Notes: a model not told the origin generated them from the letters alone. A stretch of DNA of 64,000 bases from Omphalotus guepiniiformis (GCA_028554645.1 JAQOOI010000009.1:173217-237216); one strand, 5' to 3'. Counted from the stretch's first letter, positions 29,664-41,288 are shown. Program-made: numbers and translations.

Positions 29664-30869
29664 ATGGAAAGCCAGGCCCCTACAAAAGAGAAAAATCCTG
29701 TTAGGGCCGCGGCACCTGAGAATGATACTGAAAACAAGGGTAATGAACGACGGTTGTGGAAAGAAAAGGACGCGGAACCTGAGAAGGACGCGAGCCTAGA
29801 GAAAGATAAGTATAAGGAGTTGGTCAAGAGGGAAAAACGTTTGAGATTCGATGGTGTCGAGATGCCTCCGCTACCTACAGTAGTGAAGAAGAGCCGCGTA
29901 CCAGAGGTTCCTTACGCGAACGTACCTGATGTGTCGTATTCGCCAACTGAGCAAGAGAAACTGAAAGCTCAGAAAGAGCGGTTAGAGAACCCGAGGGGGA
30001 TAATTTGGAAGACAAGGAATGAGAAGGCCGCGGAGTCTCCTGTTATTCCGTTAACTAAACATCCTGACGCGGAAGAAACAGTAGTGGAATCAGAAATTTC
30101 ACTCAGAGGAACGATCAAGTCAAGAGTCAAATTGAAGCCTGAAGAGACCGCGGGAGGTTTGAGAGAGATCCTAGCCAAAAGCCCCCTATTACCTTTTAGC
30201 GAGGAAAATGTAGGAGAGGTTCACGTAACAGCAAATACAGTCGCGTTAGCTGACCTTAATGTCACCGCGGAAGTTTTTGTTCTGAAACAGGCGGAAGGAG
30301 ATCTTCCAGCAGGAGCGGTTGTGATTAGCGATCCAGTTGAACAGTACGTGGAAAGCCTGGGAAGCAAAGATAACCCAATTCAGATCTACGTGGCAAGAGA
30401 TTCAGAGTCGCTTCGATGCGTGTATCCTTTGGTAAATGGTACCGCGAAGATCGAAAGTCTACTAGACTCGGGTTCACAGATTATCTCTACATCGGAGAAA
30501 AGAGCTCGCGAAGCAGGTTTATCGTGGGACCCGGACATAGTAATCTTTATGCAATCGGCTAACAAGGGTGTTGAGAAGTCTTTGGGATTGGCGCGTAATG
30601 TACCATTCTTACTAGGCGGAATCACCGTGTACTTACAAGTACATGTAATTCGAGACCCCGCATATGAATTGCTACTGGGACGGCCTTTTGACACGATCAC
30701 GGAGAGTTTAGTGGATAATCATGCAGATGGAACGCAGGACCTTGTTATTCAGGACCCTAACACTAAGAAGCGAGCTGTTGTACCTACCTATGAGAGAGGG
30801 AAAGGTTCTGTACCTATAAGCAAAGACAAGGAACAGACTCAGGGTTTTTCAGCAGCTTCGAGGAATTGA
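29664..30869 (+). CDS. element A aspartic protease ORF
   Basis: A 401-aa frame starting ATG at 29,664 but likely translated by -1 shift from gag. A long charged, Lys/Glu-rich linker precedes a retropepsin-type domain with active site LLDSGSQI (Asp codon at 30,465) and flap/terminal motif ELLLGRPF. The enzyme would cleave the Gag-Pol polyprotein. The frame ends at TGA 30,867-30,869 and overlaps the RT frame, with GGGTTTT at 30,842-30,848. Confidence 0.8.
   Translation: MESQAPTKEKNPVRAAAPENDTENKGNERRLWKEKDAEPEKDASLEKDKYKELVKREKRLRFDGVEMPPLPTVVKKSRVPEVPYANVPDVSYSPTEQEKLKAQKERLENPRGIIWKTRNEKAAESPVIPLTKHPDAEETVVESEISLRGTIKSRVKLKPEETAGGLREILAKSPLLPFSEENVGEVHVTANTVALADLNVTAEVFVLKQAEGDLPAGAVVISDPVEQYVESLGSKDNPIQIYVARDSESLRCVYPLVNGTAKIESLLDSGSQIISTSEKRAREAGLSWDPDIVIFMQSANKGVEKSLGLARNVPFLLGGITVYLQVHVIRDPAYELLLGRPFDTITESLVDNHADGTQDLVIQDPNTKKRAVVPTYERGKGSVPISKDKEQTQGFSAASRN
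30842..30869 (+). promoter_or_regulatory. putative -1 ribosomal frameshift site, protease/RT
   Basis: The protease frame reads CAG GGT TTT TCA, again the slippery G-GGT-TTT heptamer, six codons before its stop. The -1 frame (GGG TTT TTC AGC AGC) is open into the RT ORF. Confidence 0.55.
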
Positions 30870-32503
30870 TCCCAGATCAAGGAGAAGCCGCGGTGGTTTT
30901 TGAATTAAATGACGAAGGTATTCCCATTGGCATAAGTGATGTAGTATTTGCAGATATAAACGAAGAGCAAAAATCAAAGTTTGGGAAGCGAGAGTTACGC
31001 GATCTATACTTATCTGCCGCGGAAAAGTATATTGATCTAAAAAGTGATAAAGAAACGACGAGACCCATATTGAGATCCTATTTGAGTTCGGTGTATGGAG
31101 CGCAAAATCCTGCCGCGTACTCTCAAGCAAATTTCACGGTGCAAGAAGTAGAAGACGGCGTAGAAGAGTTACAGCAAATTCCCCTGTTTGATGTAAGGAG
31201 CATCGCGATGCTTGATGTATCCCCTGATATGAAAGATCAAGTGAGGAGGCACGCGTCGCGGCTGTGGAAGGAACGTTACGAACCAATTAGTATCTTGGCA
31301 GGGAAGAAATACAAACCTGTCGCGTTGAAAACACGCCCTGTTCTAGGAGATTTACCATCGAAGTTTAGAATCATAAGAGAGATTAAAGGAGATCCATTGG
31401 CTGATATGCCGCAGCTTTCGCCTAATCCTCCAGAATTCACGCCGACTGGTAGGTATACTCAGGAACGTAAAGAGATAATAGACGAGATACATAAGGAAGA
31501 ATTCCTTTGGCCAGAAGAACGGAAGTTGATGCATCATATGATGATGCAGCAAGAGAAAGGGTTCGCGTGGGACGACAGTGAACGCGGAAGATTCAGAACA
31601 GATTTCTTTCCTTCAGTAGAGATGCCCGTGATACCTCATACACCTTGGGTTGAGAGGAACATTCCTATTCCCCCTGGTATTTTTAATGAAGTATGCGCGG
31701 CAGTTAGACGAAAGATTGACGCGGGAGTTTACAAACCATCGAACTCGTCTTACCGATCGAAGTGGTTCGCGGTGTTAAAGAAAGACGGAAAGAGTATTCG
31801 ACTAGTACATAGTTTGGAACCGTTGAACGCGGTAACAATAGCACATTCTGGTATACCGCCTGCTACTGAAGAGCTCGCGGAGAAATTCTGTGGTAGAGCT
31901 TGTGGAGGAATTCTAGATTTATATGTTGGCTATGATGAAAGAGAGTTGGCAATAGCATCGCGAGACTTAACTACATTCCAGACTCCCTTTGGAGCCCTGA
32001 GGTTAGTAACACTACCGATGGGATGGACGAATTCAGTACCAATCTTCCACGATGATGTAACACACATATTACAAGAAGAGATCCCGGAGTTTACGCAACC
32101 ATACATCGATGATGTTCCTGTACGCGGTCCTGAAACGACTTATCAAAGTGAAGATGGTACGTACGAGACCATTCCTGGTAATGATGGGATACGGAGGTTT
32201 ATTTGGGAACATTTCACCAATATGAATAGAGTCATTCAAAGAATGAAGTACTGTGGTGGGACTTTCTCAGGCCCCAAAGCTGTATTGTGTAAAAGCGAGA
32301 TTACCGTGGTCGGACATAGGTGTACACGAGAAGGAAGAGAGATCGACCCGGAACGAGCGAAAACTATTACCAACTGGGGTGGACCTGAGAATATCCTAGA
32401 AGAGAAGGATATAAGACCATTCTTAGGCACCGCGGGACTAGTAAGAATGTTCGTCAAAGACTATGCAAAGATCGCGGAGCCTTTAAACCCGATTTACGCG
32501 TAA
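30866..32503 (+). CDS. element A reverse transcriptase
   Basis: A 545-codon frame with no ATG at its start, consistent with frameshift expression. RT landmarks are SKWFAVLKKDGKSIRLV, FQTPFGALRLVTLPMGWTN and the catalytic box PYIDDVP at 32,102-32,113. These resemble large fungal Ty3-related elements rather than chromoviruses. The ORF ends in TAA at 32,501. RNase H resumes in the +1 frame (TRKDIPFEW), with one extra C in AAACCC just before the stop explaining the shift. Confidence 0.85.
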   Translation: MIPDQGEAAVVFELNDEGIPIGISDVVFADINEEQKSKFGKRELRDLYLSAAEKYIDLKSDKETTRPILRSYLSSVYGAQNPAAYSQANFTVQEVEDGVEELQQIPLFDVRSIAMLDVSPDMKDQVRRHASRLWKERYEPISILAGKKYKPVALKTRPVLGDLPSKFRIIREIKGDPLADMPQLSPNPPEFTPTGRYTQERKEIIDEIHKEEFLWPEERKLMHHMMMQQEKGFAWDDSERGRFRTDFFPSVEMPVIPHTPWVERNIPIPPGIFNEVCAAVRRKIDAGVYKPSNSSYRSKWFAVLKKDGKSIRLVHSLEPLNAVTIAHSGIPPATEELAEKFCGRACGGILDLYVGYDERELAIASRDLTTFQTPFGALRLVTLPMGWTNSVPIFHDDVTHILQEEIPEFTQPYIDDVPVRGPETTYQSEDGTYETIPGNDGIRRFIWEHFTNMNRVIQRMKYCGGTFSGPKAVLCKSEITVVGHRCTREGREIDPERAKTITNWGGPENILEEKDIRPFLGTAGLVRMFVKDYAKIAEPLNPIYA

Positions 32504-33401
32504 AGATATTCCGTTCGAATGGCGACAAGAGCAAAGTGACGCATTGGCAAAGTTGAAAGAGGCAGTAAAGAATAGCAAGGCATTACGACCACTAAAGTAT
32601 GATGTGGAAGACCCTGTTATATTGGCAGTAGATACGTCGTGGAAAGCGGTTGGGTTCTATATTTGTCAAGTGGATCCAGAGAATCCGCGACGAAGGTTCT
32701 ACTCCAGATTCGGTTCGATTACACTAAGTGATCGCGAAGCTAGGTTTTCACAGCCGAAACGGGAGTTGTTTGGTTTGTATCGCGCGTTACGAGCGTGCCA
32801 GTATTGGTTGTTTGGTATTCGCAACCTTATAATCGAAACTGACGCGAAGTACATTAAAGGCATGTTAGAGCATCCTGATCAAATGCCAAACGCCGCGATA
32901 AATAGGTGGATAGAGTCGATCATGATGTTTCATTTTAAACTGAAGCACGTACCAGGCAAGGTTCACGGACCTGATGGACTATCACGGCGGGATAAGCAAG
33001 TAGGAGACGATGAGTATGACAATCCTGAAGATGGTGAAGTTCAAGAACCCTATAAATTAGAGGAGTTTGTAGATAAGATTGACTCTAAGCATGGTTACGC
33101 GCAAGTATTAGTTGATGAGAAAGAGGAATGGAAAAGTAATTATATGACTGGTTTAGCCGCGTCGGTAGACGACTTTAAGGAAGAATTGACGCGTGCTTAT
33201 AAGCAAGAACGAGAGTTCCGCGACATACCAGAAGTAAAACAGTTTGTAGCCGCGAACTTGGCTAGTGAAGTACCAGAACTCGAGGAGCCACCAGAGCATA
33301 TTGACGAAACAGAGTATGATGAGTCTAAGCGATCGAAGGGAGCGATAAACCAAGATAAAACAGTCGCGGAGGTTTTTCAAATGGCTAACAGACACTTCTA
33401 A
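32493..33401 (+). CDS. element A RNase H
   Basis: Frame 3 carries TRKDIPFEW, then AVDTSWKAVGFY, REARFSQPKRELFGLYRAL and ETDAKYIKGMLE, the acidic residues of retroelement RNase H. LKHVPGKVHGPDGLSRR follows. It degrades the RNA of the RNA-DNA hybrid. It is joined to RT by a one-base shift. It ends at TAA 33,399 after a T5 run, where the integrase frame takes over; one T fewer would fuse them. Confidence 0.8.
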   Translation, partial: FTRKDIPFEWRQEQSDALAKLKEAVKNSKALRPLKYDVEDPVILAVDTSWKAVGFYICQVDPENPRRRFYSRFGSITLSDREARFSQPKRELFGLYRALRACQYWLFGIRNLIIETDAKYIKGMLEHPDQMPNAAINRWIESIMMFHFKLKHVPGKVHGPDGLSRRDKQVGDDEYDNPEDGEVQEPYKLEEFVDKIDSKHGYAQVLVDEKEEWKSNYMTGLAASVDDFKEELTRAYKQEREFRDIPEVKQFVAANLASEVPELEEPPEHIDETEYDESKRSKGAINQDKTVAEVFQMANRHF

Positions 33402-34911
33402 GAGGCCTGTAGGCTATGAGAATAACAAACACTTCAAGAACTTTTTAAGGTTAGCGCGGAACTTCTTTATACAAGACGGAAAACTCTATCGACGTGGAAT
33501 TGAGGCAAAACATAAGCTGGTAGTTGAGAAGTCGCGTCGCGTCGCCATGATCCATGCTTGTCATGATAGTCTGGGGCACCGCGGCTTCTTCGCTACTAAA
33601 TTCTTACTTATGGAACGCTTTTGGTGGCCTGAAATGGAGAAAGACATCTATGAGTATGTGAAGACCTGTCATACGTGCCAAGTAAGACAAAAGACAAAGA
33701 TCAGGATTCCTCCTACCGAGACGAAGACACCGTCAATCTTTCAGAAAATTCACGCTGACACCATGTATATGCCGGCGTCGAATGGCTACAAGCTGATTGT
33801 ACATGGTAGGTGCGCGTTAACCGGCTGGATGGAAGGAAGACCGTTGAAAGCAGAGTCCGCAAGAGCGATTGGACAGTGGTTATGGGAAGAAATTATCTGC
33901 CGCTGGGGCTGTCTTATGGAGATAGTTACAGATAATGGCGGACCTTTTCTAAAGGCGTTGGAATGGTTAGAGAAGAAATATGGCGTACGCGGTATTCGCA
34001 TATCACCTTATAACTCCCAAGCCAACGGTATCGTGGAACACGCGCATTATGATGTGCGACACAGTCTCATAAAGGCCGCGGGAGGTGACGATTCAAAATG
34101 GTTTTACTATTTCTACTTAGTAATGTGGGCTGATAGGTGTACCATAAGAAAGAGATTTGGGTGCTCCCCATTCTTCGCAGTAACTGGTGCGCACCCCTCG
34201 CTACCTTTTGATATCGTTGAGGCAACATGGCTTGTAGAATATCCTGATCATTTCATAAGTGACGCGGAACTAATTGGACTACGGGCGAAAGCATTAGCTA
34301 AGCACGCGAAGCACATAGTTGAATTGCGGGAACGCGTAACACGTGAGAAAAGGTCACGGTTGTTGAGGTTTGAAAAAGAGTATAAGTATGTTATTAAAGA
34401 CTACGTGTTTAAGCCAGGTAGTTTGGTCTTAGTTAGGAATACTCAGATTGAAAAATCTTTGAACTCTAAAACAAAGCCGCGCTATTTAGGACCTATGGTA
34501 GTACTCAGGCGTACCACAGGTGGCAGTTACATTGTGGCAGACCTAAATGGTGCGGTGTTCCAGAATAAAATTGGAGCCTTCCGCGTAATTCCATATTGGC
34601 CACGGTCGCACATTGAACTCCCCGAGAACCTAAGTGAGCTGATTGGTTTGTCAGAAGATGGCTTGTTGAGAATTGAACAAGGTCTAGAAGAAGAAGAAGA
34701 AGATTTATCCGTAGAACACGATCAAGCGGACCTAGATGGTGAAATTCACGCGGACGTTTTCAGTATACGACGCGAAGCACTGGATATCGAAGCCGAAGAT
34801 CTTTCAGTAAATCACTCAAGAGATAGGGCCACATGGCAGTTTTTTTATTATAAAAACGAGTGTATGATCTGTACGTGTTATGTTGAAATATACGCGACAA
34901 ATTGGAAATAA
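33373..34911 (+). CDS. element A integrase
   Basis: Frame 1 opens before the first ATG (33,547) with WLTDTSKRPVGYENNKHF. An HHCC zinc domain (HDSLGHRGF ... CHTCQ) follows. The catalytic core has Asp in HADTMY, Asp in TDNGGPF and Glu in NGIVEHAH. C-terminal FKPGSLVLVRNTQIEKSL and RYLGPMVV form the GPY/F-like part. No chromodomain is seen. It inserts the cDNA into the genome. The frame is intact to 34,911, and the antisense gene A2 ends about 120 bp further on. Confidence 0.85.
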   Translation, partial: FFKWLTDTSKRPVGYENNKHFKNFLRLARNFFIQDGKLYRRGIEAKHKLVVEKSRRVAMIHACHDSLGHRGFFATKFLLMERFWWPEMEKDIYEYVKTCHTCQVRQKTKIRIPPTETKTPSIFQKIHADTMYMPASNGYKLIVHGRCALTGWMEGRPLKAESARAIGQWLWEEIICRWGCLMEIVTDNGGPFLKALEWLEKKYGVRGIRISPYNSQANGIVEHAHYDVRHSLIKAAGGDDSKWFYYFYLVMWADRCTIRKRFGCSPFFAVTGAHPSLPFDIVEATWLVEYPDHFISDAELIGLRAKALAKHAKHIVELRERVTREKRSRLLRFEKEYKYVIKDYVFKPGSLVLVRNTQIEKSLNSKTKPRYLGPMVVLRRTTGGSYIVADLNGAVFQNKIGAFRVIPYWPRSHIELPENLSELIGLSEDGLLRIEQGLEEEEEDLSVEHDQADLDGEIHADVFSIRREALDIEAEDLSVNHSRDRATWQFFYYKNECMICTCYVEIYATNWK

Positions 34912-35034
34912 ATAAGTTTTACGCGATAGTTGAATACAAGTGCGGAAGGGAAACGGAAAGTTACGCGGTACCTCTATTCACGACAAGAAGATTAAAAAGT
35001 GTCGCGGAAGCACAAGAAAAGTTCCAGAAGCAGT

Positions 35035-36474
35035 TCAAGTATCAGTCACGGAGGGCATATCTTCGTCGCCAGTCATATCGATAAGGGGAACGTTAGTTTT
35101 ATTAACCAGCTCCTTCTGCTGCGACGCGATGCTCTGGTAGCTCTTCATCAGCAAATCCCGCATTTGGAGCTGGAGACTGATCTGATGGTTGACCGCGATA
35201 AGTTTAGAGCGAGTCTCGAACTCCAGCATGGTGAGGCTACGATCAGTAGGCCCACTAACGGGTTCGAGCACCGCGAGATTGGCACGATCAACGAGTGACT
35301 GCACAACCGAGTTAGAGAAAGTGGAGACAGGGTCTACCAAAAGATAGGTTAGTTGAAAAGTCGCTAGCGGCAGTATGAAAACGTGACACGTACTAGGGGG
35401 TGCCAGAGGTGGATCGAGCATAGAGAAGTTGTGCGCCCAAGTAGGAGGAGCTGCCGCGACACTAACCACCTCCATCTTAGCTTTCTTGGCAGGAGGATTG
35501 ATGGTACTCTTATCCACCGCGGCAACTGCCTTAAGGTATTGCCGTGAAGTAATAAGCATGCGTGGTATCTCAGAAAAGTGGAGATATCTTACGGGGTGAT
35601 TAGTCGACGCGTGAGGCTATGAAAGGAACGTTAAGTCAGAATAACATTGGGAGAAGGAATGGTGGTCGTACCCTTTTAACTGCCGCGACGCTAGGCTCAA
35701 CCTTTGGAGTAAAGGGGGCAACGCGGGTAACTTCTTCAAACTGCTGCGAGGTCGAGAGTCTGAAGCGAGGTACATAGTTTTAGCAACAGAGCAAGCTGGC
35801 TCGGGGTAGGGTGGCGACCTACCGTGGTATTAGTAGTGGAATCTGCAATAGAGGGGGATTCATCGTCACCCATAGCAATATCGCTACCCGCCGCGTCGTC
35901 GTCAACCTCCTCGTCACTACTATCAATACGAGCTTGGGATGCAATACGCTTGCGAATCTAGGAAAAAGTTTTAGTACCAGTGGTTATTCAAGAAAAAGAA
36001 CTGATTACTTACGCGGCGGCTAGTACGAACGCGACCTTTGCCTTTGACGGGCACTGGGGTTACAGCAGTTGGAACAGGAGCAGCCGCGGCGACTTTGGGA
36101 ACCTCCTTGGGTTTACCAAACTGAACACATTTACCGTGGTACGGACCAAGTAAATGATGAGTTGGTGTATACTTCGCGGTAACTGGGTCCCGCGGCAGTT
36201 GTTCAAAGAAGAACAGAGTGAAAGTACGAATGTCAGCGTTAGCCAGCGCGGCATCAGGGTGAGCTTTCCAGAGCTCGAGCTAAAAAGAGCGAAGTAAGGC
36301 ACGGGAAGGGAGTCAGCGCAGTAGGAAACCTACGAGTTTTTGTGCACAAGACATCGCGATGCGATTAGCATCGTCAGCACCACGTTTGGCTCGACGCTCG
36401 CTAAACGACTTATAAAGAGGTGCTACCTCTTCCACGAGAAACTGGACGTCAACAGAAGAAGTATCAGTAGACAT
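35035..36474 (-). CDS. element A antisense gene A2 (spliced, unknown)
   Basis: On the strand opposite to gag-pol, coding segments with GT-AG introns run from ATG 36,474 (MSTDTSSVDVQFLVEE) to the stop at 35,035. Exon 1 encodes a short helix ending SCAQKL. Exon 2 has LELWKAHPDAALANAD and a basic KGKGRVRTSRR. An acidic exon (DSSDEEVDDDAAGSD) follows. The last exon has a KKAKME basic patch and a long helical C-terminus ending in the acidic GDEDMPSVTDT. Intron boundaries were placed by eye. No known domain is visible; basic and acidic patches hint at a nuclear protein. Element C has a gene of similar size and layout at the same place. Confidence 0.6.
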
Positions 36475-36952
36475 AAGTGAATCCGATCGGAAGAACTTAG
36501 GGTTTGGAGGGCCTTTTTATACCAGGCCAGGGCAGTCATGACTACGAGGAAACTTGTCAGTGTAGAATTCTAAGTCCGCGATACTTACTTTCAAAGTGGA
36601 CGCGGCGGACCATATGGTACTTTACCAAAGGACACGAGTGTTCAAGACAACTGGGGACAGTTGCAATTTCAAAGATGGGGAAGGGTCACAGGAGTAGAAA
36701 AGTACCGCGTAAGGATCGCTCGAATGTACCGCGTAGAGTTAAGTGCCGCGTAGGATCGCTTGAATTCTGAAAAATCTTATATAACAAAGAAAGTGTCATA
36801 CAGCTTAAAGATTCAATCTCCATGAAACAAAAGCAGTGATGATTTTCATGTAACAAAGAATATACAGGATCCGCGATATGACAATACTACGATACTAAAA
36901 GCTTTTATTACCGCGGGGCCTGGACAAGAACGATGAACGCATGCAGTGATCA

Positions 36953-39341
36953 CTAGTTCTGATATGCATGGTGAAGAGAATCCGGGTTTATGGAGGAAAG
37001 CTCCCCCGCGTCGATTTTGGGTTGAATTTGTTCATCAATAATCACCTTGGCCAAGTCCCCGCTAAGTCGAAGCTGGGCCAGGTAATCTTTGCCAAAATTA
37101 AAATACCCCGCAGCAATAATGTCGACGAGCTCCGCGACCTTGCCTTCCGCCTTACGCTGAACCCCATGCATCGCTTTGGCAATATGATCCAGGTCTTCAA
37201 AAAGCGTCGCGGCCTCGTGTTGAAGAGATAGAGCATCTGAAAACTAGAAGTTAGGAGGAGAAAAGCAAGCAAAAGAAAGAAATACATACGGCGAACAGAG
37301 AAGAGGCCGCGGTTGTGCATTGCATCATCTTCGAGCGCGATCTTCCGTATACCGTAGCGAAATGTACAAGCCGAGTCCTTCTTACTCAAGCACTCGTTAC
37401 AGGACTCGCCAGGTGCCACGAAGACACAAGGTTTGCCATGAACGACACAAGAGCTGCACCGAAGAGAAGGCTAGCAACGAAAAGTAGAAAGTCAGAATAA
37501 AGTGCCGCGGTACAGGAAGCTAGATCACGTACCAGATTGACGCTCTTGGCCACGGATTGAAACATTTTGATATGAGAAGTCATCAGGGGCGGCAATAGAC
37601 CAGGGAAATCGAAATTGATTGCTTGCGCAGAAGGAGCCTCGTTAGGCTGAAACCACCGCACACCTGCCTCGAAGTTGCCGTGAGAAGAGGAAGGAGCCGC
37701 GGAGGCTTTACTTCCCTTGGTGATAGGCAAGGAGTCGCGAGGAATTGCAGCGCCCATCTTCGCTGCCGCGGGGAAAACATGGTCGTACCAGTATTGAGGA
37801 TACCCCTCCACTTCGCGTAGAAATCGAACGATTGTCCGCGGGATCACCCATTTGAGGAGGAGGAGTGAGGAATCGGCCCTCCTCTTGAATAGTAGTAGCC
37901 GCGGTTTGGTATTGGCCCGCTTCTTACCTTTGCCTTTGCCTTTCACCTGAAAGGGAGAAGACCTTTAGAAAGAGTGTTGGACAACGGGCAAACCAGCAAG
38001 ACTTACAGGAGGAGCTGGGTCCTCAGGTAGAGATGAAGTCGCGGGCAGCGCCGCGGAAGCTCCCGGTTGACTAACAGCAACAGCAGAAGGGGGAACGACT
38101 GTCGTGGAGGTTAATGGCGAAAAGGAAGCCGGTACCCCAGAGGAAAGAAGAGCAGGAGGGATCGCGCCGTCTCGCAGAGAAGGTGGTAAACGAGGGGTAA
38201 CGGGCAGCGGCACCTCTATCATGTCCTGACCAAAGCCAGCGGATAAGTCAACCGGCGGAGGCGATCGAGAATGAGCCTAAGTAAGCCAGAGTTTTTGAAC
38301 AAAGAGTCGCGGAGAATTTGTAAAATGAAACTTACGAAGGGAGAGCCAGCAGAGGGAGTAGGAGCGGTAGCGGGCAAAGAAGTAGAGTCCGCGGGGACAC
38401 TAGGAACAACCTCAGCTGTGGGCTCCGCGTCAGATTCACTGTCCACGCTAGCGTCGTCGAGAAAGAACGCGACGACGTTCCTTAGAAAACGAAGTCTCTA
38501 TATCGGACTCGACAGCTTCATTCATCGAACTAAGAAAAGACGAAGTCAGAAAATAAGCATTAGGGAGGAACAGAGAAATAGTACCAAGTTCAACGGTGGA
38601 GGACGTTTCCCCGAACCAACGCGACGATGTCCATGTTTGCGGTGAGAACGCGCAACGGGAGTAGCTGACGCGGGGCTAAGATCGTAGGTCTCATCCTTAA
38701 AGGCCAAAAAGTCAGCGTCGTATTGCGCCCGATCTTCCGCGGTGACAGGGCGAAGCTGCAAGAGACAAGTAAAAGTATAAGGTAAAAGAAGGGACAAGAA
38801 AACTGTTGTACCAAATGAGAAGTCTGACCGCGAGAACGAGCACGCTTGGACGCGAGTTTTCTCAGCGTCTCACGGCGAACGTGTGAACGAGACTCCGCAG
38901 GAGGAGGCGATGGAGTACGACGCGAAGACGAAGCGAGTGAAGGCAAAGCCGCCGCGGAAGTAGGAATCACAGTCGGTTGGACAGCCACGTTGCCCGCTAC
39001 GGATTGTATTGAAGCAGAGCGAACTCCGCAGCAGATATAGACTGCTGTGAGTTAGGCTCCGACATTCCAGGAAGAGGTGCTGGGGCTGCCTCGCGGCGTT
39101 GTCGTTTGTGAGGGCGAGAGTTTGAAGGTCGAGGAGAGGGCATGATAGATTTAGTCTCCGAAGGTGTGGGTGAAAAAGCCTGTCCAAGGAAGTTAAGAAA
39201 GGGATCACCAAGAGCGGCCGCGACACTTACTATTAAAGAATTATAGTCAAGGGGTTCAGCTTTGATGGGCATAAACCAGTGATGGAAAGAGGGAGCAAAA
39301 AGTTTGAAGTTCGACACCCGGGCACTGAAGGTTATATACAC
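36953..39341 (-). CDS. element A antisense gene A1 (six-Cys cluster, spliced)
   Basis: A multi-exon minus-strand gene ending at 36,953. Exons include a Pro/Ser/Arg-rich segment, VTAEDRAQYDADFLAFKDE, an acidic segment, and KGKGKGKKRA followed by a helical region. Then comes a cysteine cluster with spacing C-x2-C-x6-C-x8-C-x2-C-x7-C (37,366-37,458), and finally a helical C-terminus (HEAATLFEDLDHIAKAM). Six Cys in two CxxC groups suggest a metal-binding domain. Similar Cys-cluster hypothetical proteins are, to my knowledge, common in agaricomycete genomes, with unknown function. The start is uncertain: ATG at 39,272 or 39,341. Element C has a matching gene. Confidence 0.6.
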
Positions 39342-39783
39342 CTCGCGGCGATGGGGTCCTCAGATTGGTGCCAGTATCAAGTTTCCTATTCCTAATGAAG
39401 ACGCGGGAGAGTTACAAGAGTTTTGCATGGTATTACACACTTACTTCAGGGTACGACATACAGCTTTTGACCAAAAGAAAGCTGATTGGCAAATTCATTA
39501 ACTCGCGATATCAGACCGGTATGTCCGGGAACTAACGGTATACACCCCGGACGATGAGGAATGAAGAGACGCGCGCGATTTGCACCAATTAAAGGCTATA
39601 CGTGATTGGAATGCTTGATACGTGGACAAGAAGGATGGTGATGAAGCGCTACATGGGCGTCAGAAAAGAAGTTTTGTGATATCCAGAAAAGGGTAGGTTG
39701 ATGCGCCTTTCCCAGGATAGACCCATGATGTAGGACCCCCAGGCGACTGGGACAGTCGATATTTTGCAGTCAGGGCGGATCGA

Positions 39784-41288
39784 TGATACGCAAACCCGAC
39801 ACAGGGAATAACCCTACCTACCATTGTTTTGCCGTCGCGGGATTCTAGCATCCACTCCAAGTGACCAAACCTAACTAAAGTACACTGTAGTCAGTCACTA
39901 AGTTACCGACGTGTTGTATTACGCACATTTCAGAACATCTAGGTATATTGGTGTCACCAAAGGCTGTACAAGAACTGTAGAACGGCCACAAATGGGTCTT
40001 CTCAGACACATGTTTTTTTATGGTATCTACTAAGTAATTAGGGCACATCAAGTAAAGCGTCGACGGCTACTTGTTCTAAGGTCCCAGAACGTTGTATAAC
40101 TTGATGGCCCCACCCCGGAGATCACCTGTATAAACCACGCGGGTTAGGTAAAAAAGTACCGCGGCACTTACCCAGAAGGCCAGACTTAGAAACGCAGGTA
40201 GGCAGTAGCTCCGTTGCAAACTAGCCCCCCGCCGGACGCCCACTCGGCGGCGGCCCCCCCCATATCTAATGACCACTGTTGAGCCACAGAAGGTTTGGCT
40301 AGAGCGTACGATGTAACACGAATGTTACTTCCGACGACGCGGAAGTAGAACACGTAAGGAGACACAGCTGTTAGCGAACTTACCGCTTTGGTAAGCTTCT
40401 AAAAGCGGCAAGATTGGATAAACGATATAGGATACCCTGTTTTACCGCGTACTTAGTAACTGTCATCCCTGGACCCTACGCAGTGCACCATATGCAACCA
40501 TATATCTCATATACTGTCAAGCTTATAACGCGACATTTGTTTGTACTAATGTAAATAGAATATACTGTATATAAGAAATGATTATGAACCTGGCGCCCAA
40601 GGATTAGCGTACCCCAGCCCTTCCCGAGCCCCCCCCCCCATAGAGCTAATTAGCATTTGTTATCGGGTTGTGGAAAAAGCTTACAGTCCCTCTGAGTGAT
40701 TAGAAGTTTTTAAAAGTGTTAACCGTCGCGTTAGTTCATAAGTCAGTCGGTGCCTGTTGTTGAGTTGTTTTACAAGCGGGATCGTTTCTAGGTACCGCGG
40801 AGCCTGTGTGTGTAGTGCGAAGAAGACAGTGGGATCGTCTGGTCACTCGGTTGAACTCGTCGTCTGGGCGAGTTCTAAAATCCTCCTATACACCAAACTA
40901 CCACTAAGTGAGAAGTCGTCTGGCATCGTCCCCAACAATTCGTTCTTGGTTGTTGTATCGTTTGTAGTCACTGGTCGCGGTGATTTGTTAAAGTTAACAG
41001 CGTTTAGTTCGTTTGAGTGGTGTTGTATCGCATAGAGTTACTATCCTGTGGCCGCCATGTCGGTTTCCCCCCCGTGACTGTGTCTCCGCGTTCCTCCTTC
41101 CGTACAACTACAAGACCAGATTATGATCGCACCCTTACACAGCCACCCGTTTGTTCTGAGCTCCACCCAAACCCCACGAAAACTTAAGAAGTCTTTTGTG
41201 TGTTGTGTGTGTGTTTTGAAGTGCTTGATAGATTCATTTCGAGTTAGTTAGCACTTCTTCTCATTCATACCCCATACCAAGCACATCA
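39784..41288 (+). mobile_element. 3' LTR of element A
   Basis: Same start and end as the 5' LTR but 1,505 bp against 1,247 bp. The difference is spread as many small insertions (for example GTCGCGGCACTT against GTCGACGGCTACTT). Purine-rich AGGGCGGATCGA precedes it as a possible polypurine tract. Confidence 0.8.

Larger units (their letters stand above)
26558..41288 (+). mobile_element. element A: 14.7-kb Ty3-type LTR retrotransposon with antisense genes
   Basis: LTRs start TGATACG and end CACATCA, with a 4-bp inverted terminus TGAT/ATCA. A primer-binding-like block follows the 5' LTR. Gag, protease, RT, RNase H and integrase lie in separate frames on the plus strand (27,892-34,911). Two spliced genes run on the minus strand between integrase and the 3' LTR (35,035-39,341). 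ACGT flanks both sides. Confidence 0.85.

Noticed and set aside
39304..39501. 65-codon plus-strand ORF before the element A 3' LTR
   Set aside because: It lies opposite the first exon of antisense gene A1 and has no motif; likely a shadow frame.
40757..41035. ORF in the element A 3' LTR
   Set aside because: The same frame is absent from the 5' LTR copy; it depends on small insertions.
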